This document shows positions 1 through 6,266 of a stretch of DNA of 6,729 bases, one piece after another. The notes beneath the pieces are model-generated. The model saw only the letters and a list, made by a program, of their open reading frames with translations. It made no database searches and was not told where the DNA came from. Source of the DNA: an uncultured Lachnospiraceae bacterium (GTDB lineage Bacteria > Bacillota_A > Clostridia > Lachnospirales > Lachnospiraceae); NCBI GenBank assembly GCA_910588595.1, contig CAJUQU010000232.1, positions 1 to 6,729 on the forward strand. Reading direction: 5' to 3'. Within the stretch, counting starts at the first letter, position 1. Each line of letters begins with the position of its first letter. The translations under genes and the position numbers were made by a program.

Positions 1-13
1 GGGGTTCATCCAA

Positions 14-34
14 ACCACCGGCAGAGCCGGTGGT
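14..34. repeat. Perfect GC-rich palindrome (9-bp stem, AGA loop), REP-like
   Basis: Arms ACCACCGGC (14-22) and GCCGGTGGT (26-34) pair perfectly around a 3-nt AGA loop on the + strand. A second, weaker hairpin follows: AGCC/GGCT, 37-40 with 45-48, loop GTAT. No T-tract follows either one, so this is not a canonical intrinsic terminator. It lies in the gap before yaaA, where the end of dnaN would be expected just to the left. The compact perfect stem resembles dispersed REP-type palindromes or the subterminal hairpins of IS200/IS605-family elements, but a single copy in view cannot prove either. It could also be an mRNA-processing or stability hairpin between dnaN and yaaA. Confidence 0.6.
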
Positions 35-80
35 CAAGCCGTATGGCTGTGATTGTTTACTGATGTTCTTTTTGAAAAGA

Positions 81-88
81 AAGGTAGG
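81..88 (+). promoter_or_regulatory. Ribosome binding site of yaaA
   Basis: AAGGTAGG lies 10 nt before the ATG at 99 and is the only purine-rich Shine-Dalgarno-like stretch nearby. It supports ATG 99 over the in-frame GTG at 30, which falls inside the palindrome and would add a Cys/Phe/Trp-containing leader absent from this family. A weak AT-rich 6-bp hairpin (66-71 with 76-81, loop TTGA) ends at the first base of this site. Confidence 0.6.
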
Positions 89-98
89 ATGGTTAACT

Positions 99-305
99 AT
101 GCAAAAAATAAAGATCAGGGATGATTATATCAAACTAGGGCAGGCATTGAAACTTGCAGGTCTAGTCGGATCCGGTGTCGAGGCAAAGATCGTGATCCAG
201 GATGGACAGGTAAAAGTAAACGGGCAGGTGGAGACACAGCGCGGAAAAAAACTTGTTGTGAATGATACAGTGGAATATAATGGAAATACTTTTGAATTAG
301 CGTGA
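99..305 (+). CDS. yaaA: S4-domain RNA-binding protein YaaA (RlbA-like)
   Basis: This is a small cytoplasmic protein of 68 aa made almost entirely of one S4 domain, the fold that binds structured RNA in ribosomal protein S4 and pseudouridine synthases. The pattern is visible: YIKLGQALKLAGLVGSG (about residues 9-25) gives the paired helices, and IQDGQVKVNGQ followed by RGKKL and VEYNG (about 32-63) gives the small beta sheet that presents the RNA-binding surface. Length and position between dnaN and recF match Bacillus subtilis YaaA (about 71 aa). Its molecular role is not well established; a link to ribosome assembly or translation is family knowledge at best. ATG 99 is chosen because it has an AAGGTAGG site and matches the usual compact length. 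recF follows after 66 nt on the same strand, so co-transcription is likely. Confidence in the family is high; confidence in function is low. Confidence 0.93.
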   Translation: MQKIKIRDDYIKLGQALKLAGLVGSGVEAKIVIQDGQVKVNGQVETQRGKKLVVNDTVEYNGNTFELA

Positions 306-321
306 GATCTCTGATTTCACG
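301..321 (+). other. Hairpin overlapping the yaaA stop codon
   Basis: CGTGAGAT (301-308) can pair with ATTTCACG (314-321), giving 8 bp including one G-T wobble around a 5-nt loop. The stem contains the yaaA TGA (303-305). No T-run follows, so it is not a normal terminator. It may stabilise the yaaA 3' end or affect ribosome passage towards recF. It is short enough to be chance. Confidence 0.3.
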
Positions 322-371
322 ATCCTGATCAAAGTGCCTGAAAAAGCGGGCGAATGAGTGAGAGATTAAGA

Positions 372-1490
372 ATGATTATTAAATCACTGGAGCTTGAGAA
401 TTTTAGAAATTATGGGACGCTTTCCATTGATTTTGACAGTGGAACAAATATTCTCTATGGTGACAACGCGCAGGGAAAGACAAACATACTAGAGGCGATC
501 TTCCTGTCTGCCACGACAAAATCCCACAAGGGAAGCAAGGACAGGGATATCATAAACTTTGACGCACAGGAGGCGCACATACGTACTTATGTTATTAAAG
601 ATGGGCTTGAGAACCGCGTGGATATGCATCTTAGGAAAAACAAATCAAAGGGAATCGCCATCAATGGACAAAAAATTAAAAAGGCAGCGGATCTATTGGG
701 TTTGCTGAATGTTGTATTTTTCTCACCGGAAGATCTGTCGATCATCAAGAATGGTCCTGCGGACCGACGGCGATTTGTAGATCTGGAACTGTGTCAGCTT
801 GACAGTGTCTATCTGCATGATCTGAACAACTACAATAAAATCATAAACCAGAGAAATAAACTGTTAAAAGAATTATATTTCAATCCGGAATTAAAGGATA
901 CCCTTTCTATATGGGACACACAGCTTGTGGCTTTTGGGAGTAAGGTGATCGAGCGCAGAAGTGTGTTTGTAGACCAGCTGAATGAGATCTTGTATGAGAT
1001 CCATTTAAAACTTTCTGGCGGGAAGGAAAAACTGAAGATTGTTTATGAACCTGATGTTTTATCAGACAATTTTGAGAAAAAACTGGAGATCAGCCAGGAG
1101 AAAGATATTAAGTTCAAGCAGACTTCCATAGGACCGCACCGGGATGATTTTTCTTTTATGGCTGATGATATCGACATACGCAGATTTGGATCACAGGGAC
1201 AGCAGAGGACAGCTGCACTGTCCTTGAAGCTTGCAGAGCTTGAGCTTGTCAAGAAGGTAACAAAAGATGTGCCGCTCCTGCTTCTTGACGATGTGTTGTC
1301 GGAGCTTGACAGCAGCAGGCAGAATTATCTGCTGAACAGTATCGGTGATATCCAGACGATAATCACCTGCACAGGTTTAGAGGAGTTTGTGAATAACCGG
1401 TTTGAGATCAACAAAGTATTTGAGGTTTCAAATGCAGTAGTAAGAAATATAGATAGGACTTTGGATCATGTACAGTTGCAGGGACACTGA
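372..1490 (+). CDS. recF: DNA replication and repair protein RecF
   Basis: RecF is an SMC/ABC-like ATPase that acts with RecO and RecR to load RecA on gapped DNA at stalled or damaged forks. The 372-aa product matches the usual length (B. subtilis about 370). It opens with the typical IKSLELENFRNY. Walker A is GDNAQGKT (residues 30-37), the ABC signature region is GSQGQQRT (273-280), and Walker B is LLLLDD (302-307) followed by the D-loop SELD (310-313). All three ATPase elements are intact and there is no frameshift. Two starts are possible: ATG 354 (adds six residues, weak AGCGGG upstream) and ATG 372, which I prefer because the family begins M-I-I-K-S-L. Neither has a strong Shine-Dalgarno site, so expression may be low or coupled to yaaA. 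The tail after KVFEVS is slightly longer than usual (to about residue 372). gyrB follows after 44 nt. Confidence 0.97.
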   Translation: MIIKSLELENFRNYGTLSIDFDSGTNILYGDNAQGKTNILEAIFLSATTKSHKGSKDRDIINFDAQEAHIRTYVIKDGLENRVDMHLRKNKSKGIAINGQKIKKAADLLGLLNVVFFSPEDLSIIKNGPADRRRFVDLELCQLDSVYLHDLNNYNKIINQRNKLLKELYFNPELKDTLSIWDTQLVAFGSKVIERRSVFVDQLNEILYEIHLKLSGGKEKLKIVYEPDVLSDNFEKKLEISQEKDIKFKQTSIGPHRDDFSFMADDIDIRRFGSQGQQRTAALSLKLAELELVKKVTKDVPLLLLDDVLSELDSSRQNYLLNSIGDIQTIITCTGLEEFVNNRFEINKVFEVSNAVVRNIDRTLDHVQLQGH

Positions 1491-1522
1491 TCTTTTGTGT
1501 AGTCTGGATATCACATTTGAAT

Positions 1523-1528
1523 GGGAGG
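1523..1528 (+). promoter_or_regulatory. Ribosome binding site of gyrB
   Basis: GGGAGG sits 6 nt before ATG 1535, a strong and well-placed site. It decides the start: the in-frame TTG at 1517 would lie upstream of the site and has no comparable site of its own. ATG 1535 also makes the residue numbers of the GyrB ATP-site motifs match those of E. coli. Confidence 0.85.
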
Positions 1529-1534
1529 AAATAT

Positions 1535-3457
1535 ATGAGTACTGAGGAGTATGGAGCTGACCAGATTCAGATATTGGAAGGTCTTGAGGCAGTCAGGAAG
1601 AGACCAGGCATGTATATCGGCAGCACGTCTTCAAGGGGACTGCACCATCTGGTGTATGAGATTGTTGACAATGCGGTCGATGAGGCGCTTGGAGGTTACT
1701 GCGATACGATCGATGTCACGATCAATTCCGACAATTCTGTCACTGTTATTGATAATGGGCGGGGGATTCCTGTGGGGATCAACCACAAAGCAGGGATTCC
1801 TGCGGTTGAAGTTGTATTTACGATCCTTCACGCCGGCGGTAAGTTTGGCGGTGGGGGATACAAGGTATCTGGCGGGCTGCACGGTGTGGGTGCATCCGTG
1901 GTTAACGCGCTTTCTGAGTGGCTTGAAGTTGACATCTACGCAGAAGGGAAGATCTACAATCAGCGCTATGAGCGGGGAAATGTTTGTTATCCTCTGAAAG
2001 TGGTCGGTGAGTGTGAGCCGGACAAGACAGGGACAAAGATATCATTCCTGCCGGACAAGACAGTTTTTGAGGAGACTATTTTTGATTATGATGTACTGAA
2101 ACAACGTCTTAGGGAGATGGCTTTTCTGACTAAGAATCTCAAGATCATCCTTCGCGATCTGCGGTCGGAAGACGGGATCATTGAAAAGACATTTCATTAT
2201 GAGGGTGGTATCAGGGAGTTTGTGACATATTTAAACAAAAGCAAGACACCGCTCTATGAAGATGTGCTCTATTTTGAGGGAAAGAAGGACAATGTGTATG
2301 TAGAGGTAGCGATGCAGCACAATGATTCCTACACAGAGAGCGCTTACAGTTTTGTCAATAACATCAATACACCTGAGGGTGGTACACACCTTGCAGGTTT
2401 TAGAAATGCGATCACAAAGACTTTTAACGATTATGCCAGAAATGCGAAACTGTTGAAAGAAAGTGAGGCAAATCTGAGCGGTGATGACATTAGAGAAGGA
2501 TTGACAGCCATCGTATCGATCAAGATAGAAGATCCGCAGTTCGAGGGACAGACAAAGCAAAAGCTTGGAAACAGTGAAGCCAGGGGAGCAGTCGACAGTG
2601 TTGTCAGCGAACAGCTTACGTATTATCTTGAGCAGAATCCTACCGTGGCAAAGCAGATCTGTGAGAAGTCTATTCTTGCGCAGCGGGCAAGGGATGCCGC
2701 AAGAAAGGCAAGAGACCTGACAAGGAGAAAGACTGCACTCGACGGAATGACACTTCCAGGAAAGCTTGCCGACTGCTCTGACAAAAATCCGGAGAATTGT
2801 GAAATATTTATCGTGGAGGGAGATTCCGCCGGCGGAAGCGCTAAGACAGCGAGAAGCCGTGCAACCCAGGCGATCCTTCCACTGCGCGGAAAGATACTGA
2901 ATGTGGAGAAGGCAAGGCTTGACAAGATCTATGGCAATGCGGAGATCAAGGCGATGATCACTGCGTTTGGAACAGGGATCCATGATGATTTTGATATCTC
3001 AAAACTCCGCTATGGCAAGATCATCATCATGACAGATGCCGACGTGGACGGGGCGCATATTGCGACATTGATGCTCACCTTCCTGTATCGGTTCATGCCG
3101 GAGCTGATCAAGCAGGGGCATGTGTATCTGGCAAAACCGCCTCTGTATAAGCTTGAAAAGAATAAGAAGACATGGTATGCGTACTCGGATGAGGAGCTGG
3201 CATCGATCCTCGACGAGGTGGGGCGCGACCAGAATAACAAGATACAGCGCTATAAAGGACTTGGAGAGATGGACGCGGAGCAGCTTTGGGACACGACGAT
3301 GGATCCGGAGAAGCGTGTCCTTCTGAAAGTTTCCATGGACGAGGAGGCGGAATCAGAGATTGACCTGACATTCACAACGCTGATGGGGGACAAGGTGGAA
3401 CCGAGACGTGAATTTATTGAGACGAATGCAAAAAATGCAAAGAATCTTGATATATAA
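1535..3457 (+). CDS. gyrB: DNA gyrase subunit B
   Basis: GyrB is the ATPase subunit of DNA gyrase, the type IIA topoisomerase that introduces negative supercoils. The 640-aa product is the short form, without the roughly 170-aa insert of proteobacterial GyrB. The N-terminal GHKL domain shows the catalytic Glu42 and Mg-binding Asn46 in EIVDNAVDEA, Asp73 in DNGRGIP, and the ATP lid GGLHGVG (113-119). The transducer domain carries the Q-T-K loop in EGQTKQKL. The TOPRIM domain has EGDSAGG (428-434), PLRGKILNVEKA and DADVDG (501-506), which bind the catalytic metals. The C-terminal region has QRYKGLGEM and ends in a REFIE-type tail. Position 136, which is Arg in E. coli and contacts coumarin drugs, is Ala here (context DIYAEGK). 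Thr167 aligns with E. coli Thr165 after a two-residue insertion. gyrA follows after 27 nt, which supports co-expression. ParE is the main alternative, but the close coupling to gyrA in this locus argues for GyrB. Confidence 0.98.
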   Translation: MSTEEYGADQIQILEGLEAVRKRPGMYIGSTSSRGLHHLVYEIVDNAVDEALGGYCDTIDVTINSDNSVTVIDNGRGIPVGINHKAGIPAVEVVFTILHAGGKFGGGGYKVSGGLHGVGASVVNALSEWLEVDIYAEGKIYNQRYERGNVCYPLKVVGECEPDKTGTKISFLPDKTVFEETIFDYDVLKQRLREMAFLTKNLKIILRDLRSEDGIIEKTFHYEGGIREFVTYLNKSKTPLYEDVLYFEGKKDNVYVEVAMQHNDSYTESAYSFVNNINTPEGGTHLAGFRNAITKTFNDYARNAKLLKESEANLSGDDIREGLTAIVSIKIEDPQFEGQTKQKLGNSEARGAVDSVVSEQLTYYLEQNPTVAKQICEKSILAQRARDAARKARDLTRRKTALDGMTLPGKLADCSDKNPENCEIFIVEGDSAGGSAKTARSRATQAILPLRGKILNVEKARLDKIYGNAEIKAMITAFGTGIHDDFDISKLRYGKIIIMTDADVDGAHIATLMLTFLYRFMPELIKQGHVYLAKPPLYKLEKNKKTWYAYSDEELASILDEVGRDQNNKIQRYKGLGEMDAEQLWDTTMDPEKRVLLKVSMDEEAESEIDLTFTTLMGDKVEPRREFIETNAKNAKNLDI

Positions 3458-3465
3458 GGTTGAGG

Positions 3466-3471
3466 AAGGAG
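3466..3471 (+). promoter_or_regulatory. Ribosome binding site of gyrA, long spacing
   Basis: AAGGAG within the purine run AGGAAGGAG (3463-3471) is the only good Shine-Dalgarno sequence in the 27-nt gyrB-gyrA gap. It ends 13 nt before ATG 3485, longer than the common 5-9 nt. No in-frame ATG, GTG or TTG lies closer, and the product from ATG 3485 starts as GyrA proteins do, so the start stands. Confidence 0.6.
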
Positions 3472-3484
3472 AAAACCGATTCAT

Positions 3485-6130
3485 ATGGATGATACAATTT
3501 TTGACAAAATAGAGGAAGTAGATCTTCAGAAGACCATGGAGAAATCATATATAGAGTACGCCATGAGCGTTATCGCTTCCCGTGCGCTTCCCGATGTGAG
3601 GGACGGTCTAAAGCCGGTGCAGAGGCGTGTGCTCTACTCTATGATCGAGCTGAACAACGGGCCTGACAAGCCGCACAGAAAAAGTGCGCGTATTGTTGGT
3701 GATACGATGGGTAAATACCATCCTCACGGCGACAGCTCTATCTACGGAGCGCTGGTCAATATGGCACAGGAGTGGTCTACGCGCTACCCGCTAGTCGACG
3801 GACATGGAAATTTTGGTTCTGTGGATGGTGACGGTGCGGCTGCAATGCGATACACAGAGGCCCGTCTCAGCAAGATCTCCATGGAACTGCTTGCTGATAT
3901 CAATAAGAATACGGTTGATTTCTCGCCAAACTTTGATGAGACGGAGAAGGAACCAGACGTACTTCCCAGCCGTTATCCAAACCTGCTTGTAAACGGCACA
4001 CAGGGAATCGCTGTGGGTATGGCGACCAATATTCCACCTCACAATCTCAGGGAAGTCATCGCGGCTGTTGTCAAGATGATAGACAACCGTATCCTGGAGG
4101 ACCGGGATACAGAGATAGAGGAGCTGCTGCCTATCGTCAAGGGACCGGATTTTCCTACAGGAGGCATCATCCTTGGCACGCGCGGCGCGGAGGAGGCATA
4201 CCGCACCGGGCGCGGTAAGATCAGGGTCCGCAGTGTTACTGATATCGAGACGATGGCAAACGGAAAGAGCCGCATCATCGTGACAGAGATCCCTTATATG
4301 GTCAACAAGGCGCGCCTGATCGAGAAGATCGCAGAGCTTGTAAAAGATAAAAAAGTTGACGGTATCACAGACCTGCGCGACGAATCAAACAGGGAAGGTA
4401 TGCGTATCTGCATAGAACTTCGCAAGGATGTCAACGCGAACGTGATCCTGAATCAGCTCTACAAACATACACAACTTCAAGACAGCTTTGGCGTTATCAT
4501 GCTGGCATTGGTGAATAAAGAGCCAAAAGTTATGAATCTCAAGGATGTTCTGACACATTATATCAGGCATCAGGAAGAGGTCGTTACCAGGAGAACGCAG
4601 TATGATCTGAACAAGGCGGAGGAGAGGGACCATATATTACAGGGTCTGCTCATTGCGCTCGACAATATTGACGAGGTGATCCGCATCATCAGGGGAAGTG
4701 CTAATACGCAGGCTGCGAAGGAAGGTCTGATCACGCGGTTTGCGCTCACAGATGTGCAGGCACAGGCGATCGTTGACATGCGGCTTCGTGCACTGACAGG
4801 TCTGGAGCGGGAAAAGTTAGAGCAGGAACATGCGGAGCTCTTAAAGAAAATAGATGAGTACAAGGCGATCCTGGCTGACAAAAAACTGCTTCTCGGTGTG
4901 ATCAAGACAGAGATTATGCTGATCTCAGACAAGTACGGTGATGACAGACGCACAAAATTTGGTTATGACGAGTCAGAGATCAATCTCGAAGATATGATAC
5001 CGCGCGGCAATACTGTGATCGCCATGACAAGCCTGGGTTACATCAAGCGCATGACAGTCGATAATTTTAAGACACAGCGCAGAGGAGGACGCGGCATCAA
5101 GGGGATGTCAACGATCGAAGATGACTATATTGAAGATCTGCTGATGACATCGACACATCACTATCTCATGTTTTTTACGAATTTCGGACGTGTATACAGG
5201 CTAAAGGCATATGAGATCCCTGAGGCGGGAAGGACTGCGAGGGGAACGGCGATCGTCAATCTGCTCCAATTGAATCCTGGTGAGAAGATCTCTGCGATGA
5301 TTCCGATCAAGGAATTTGAGGAGGGCAAGCATCTGTTCATGATCACGAAAAGAGGAATCGCGAAAAAGACGCCGATCATGGAATTTTCTAATGTCAGAAA
5401 AAATGGACTTGCTGCGATATCCCTGCGCGATGATGACGAGTTGATCGAGGTCAAGGCGACGGATGAAAATTCCGAGATCTTCCTGATCACAAAGTATGGC
5501 ATGTGTATCCGTTTTAAGGAGACAGATGTGCGCGCGATGGGACGTGTTGCGATGGGTGTGATCGGTATGAATCTCGACGATGGAGACGAGATCATCGGTA
5601 TGCAGCTCAACACGCAGGGCAGTGCGCTATTGATTGTCTCTGAGATGGGAATGGGCAAGCGGACTTTGCTGGATGAATTTACAGTGCAGAAGCGCGGCGG
5701 CAAGGGAGTGAAGTGTTACCGCATCACGGAAAAGACTGGAAACGTGGTTGGTATCAAGGCTGTCAATGATGATCACGAGATCATGATGATCACGACAGAA
5801 GGTGTCATCATACAGATCCCGGTGGGAGAGATATCCACTTACAGCAGAAATACTTCGGGCGTCAAGCTGATCAATCTTGACAATGACAATGTAAAGGTTG
5901 CCAAGATCGCAAAAGTGCGAGAGAAGCTCTCGGATGGCACACAGGAATTTGAGGATGTCGAGGAGGCGCTTGACAAGGTAGTGGATGAATCTATGGAAGA
6001 GTTGGAGTCGACTGAATCTGTCGATGCGGTCATGGACGAGCTGATCGAGCATGCGATGGCGGATACAATGACCGAGAAGGATCCATATGACGATACAGTG
6101 GAAGATGAGATGACAGGTGACAGTGAATAA
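3485..6130 (+). CDS. gyrA: DNA gyrase subunit A
   Basis: GyrA is the breakage-reunion and DNA-wrapping subunit of gyrase. The product is 881 aa. The N-terminal winged-helix domain contains RALPDVRDGLKPVQRR, the quinolone region YHPHGDSSIYG, and the catalytic Arg122-Tyr123 in AAAMRYTEA; Tyr123 matches E. coli Tyr122 and forms the covalent DNA link. The tower and coiled-coil gate follow (roughly 160-500). The C-terminal beta-pinwheel shows six repeated blade strands starting near residues 512, 561, 616, 664, 714 and 765. The GyrA box QRRGGRG (531-537) in blade 1 identifies gyrase rather than topoisomerase IV ParC. A related QKRGGKG (735-741) lies in blade 5. The last 67 residues (815-881) form a very acidic tail, 27 Asp/Glu against 2 Lys and no Arg. 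Residue 88 is Gly where E. coli has Asp87; Ser84 matches Ser83. A strong terminator follows 20 nt after the stop. Confidence 0.98.
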   Translation: MDDTIFDKIEEVDLQKTMEKSYIEYAMSVIASRALPDVRDGLKPVQRRVLYSMIELNNGPDKPHRKSARIVGDTMGKYHPHGDSSIYGALVNMAQEWSTRYPLVDGHGNFGSVDGDGAAAMRYTEARLSKISMELLADINKNTVDFSPNFDETEKEPDVLPSRYPNLLVNGTQGIAVGMATNIPPHNLREVIAAVVKMIDNRILEDRDTEIEELLPIVKGPDFPTGGIILGTRGAEEAYRTGRGKIRVRSVTDIETMANGKSRIIVTEIPYMVNKARLIEKIAELVKDKKVDGITDLRDESNREGMRICIELRKDVNANVILNQLYKHTQLQDSFGVIMLALVNKEPKVMNLKDVLTHYIRHQEEVVTRRTQYDLNKAEERDHILQGLLIALDNIDEVIRIIRGSANTQAAKEGLITRFALTDVQAQAIVDMRLRALTGLEREKLEQEHAELLKKIDEYKAILADKKLLLGVIKTEIMLISDKYGDDRRTKFGYDESEINLEDMIPRGNTVIAMTSLGYIKRMTVDNFKTQRRGGRGIKGMSTIEDDYIEDLLMTSTHHYLMFFTNFGRVYRLKAYEIPEAGRTARGTAIVNLLQLNPGEKISAMIPIKEFEEGKHLFMITKRGIAKKTPIMEFSNVRKNGLAAISLRDDDELIEVKATDENSEIFLITKYGMCIRFKETDVRAMGRVAMGVIGMNLDDGDEIIGMQLNTQGSALLIVSEMGMGKRTLLDEFTVQKRGGKGVKCYRITEKTGNVVGIKAVNDDHEIMMITTEGVIIQIPVGEISTYSRNTSGVKLINLDNDNVKVAKIAKVREKLSDGTQEFEDVEEALDKVVDESMEELESTESVDAVMDELIEHAMADTMTEKDPYDDTVEDEMTGDSE

Positions 6131-6150
6131 AGGAATATAGATCAGACAGG

Positions 6151-6214
6151 CTACAATCTGTTTCTCAATGTATTTCAATGAAAGCATTTTGAGACAGATT
6201 GTAGTTTTTATTTT
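6151..6214 (+). terminator. Rho-independent terminator after gyrA
   Basis: CTACAATCTGT (6151-6161) pairs perfectly with ACAGATTGTAG (6194-6204). After a TT bulge, CTCAA (6164-6168) pairs with TTGAG (6189-6193), and a small inner hairpin TTTC/GAAA (6173-6176 with 6180-6183) caps the structure. The right arm is followed directly by TTTTTATTTT (6205-6214). It lies 20 nt after the gyrA stop and probably ends the yaaA-gyrA unit. On the - strand the hairpin is not followed by a T-run, so it is one-directional as a classical terminator. Confidence 0.9.
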
Positions 6215-6266
6215 GGAACTGTAGAAAAATAACCAAACAGATTGGCATGATTTATGATGGCTTGTA

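Noticed and set aside
30..98. Upstream GTG start that would lengthen yaaA by 23 codons
   Set aside because: The start falls inside the palindrome arm and has no ribosome site, and the added residues do not resemble the S4-domain family.
1476..1505. Possible promoter for gyrB (TTGCAG, then TAGTCT at 18-nt spacing)
   Set aside because: The -10 match is weak and the spacing is off optimum. Nothing distinguishes it from chance, so no promoter is called.
1491..1534. Looked for a remB/yaaB-like small gene between recF and gyrB
   Set aside because: The gap is only 44 nt and holds just the gyrB ribosome site; the gene is absent here.
1551..1997. 148-codon + strand frame overlapping gyrB
   Set aside because: It is a +1 shadow of the conserved GyrB ATPase domain, where the true frame carries every catalytic motif.
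2231..2983. Long 250-codon open frame on the - strand inside gyrB
   Set aside because: It lies entirely antisense to well-conserved GyrB sequence, is rich in Cys, Leu and Ser as shadow frames are, and has no recognisable domain.
3973..3981. DnaA-box-like TTATCCAAA, considered because the region is near oriC
   Set aside because: It is one mismatch from the consensus but isolated, and encodes the conserved Tyr-Pro-Asn of GyrA. No cluster of boxes or AT-rich unwinding region is present in the window.
5161..6187. Two overlapping - strand open frames (5161-5703 and 5627-6187) antisense to the gyrA 3' half
   Set aside because: Both mirror conserved pinwheel and tail codons. The second also runs across the terminator hairpin. 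Composition is shadow-like and no domain is visible.
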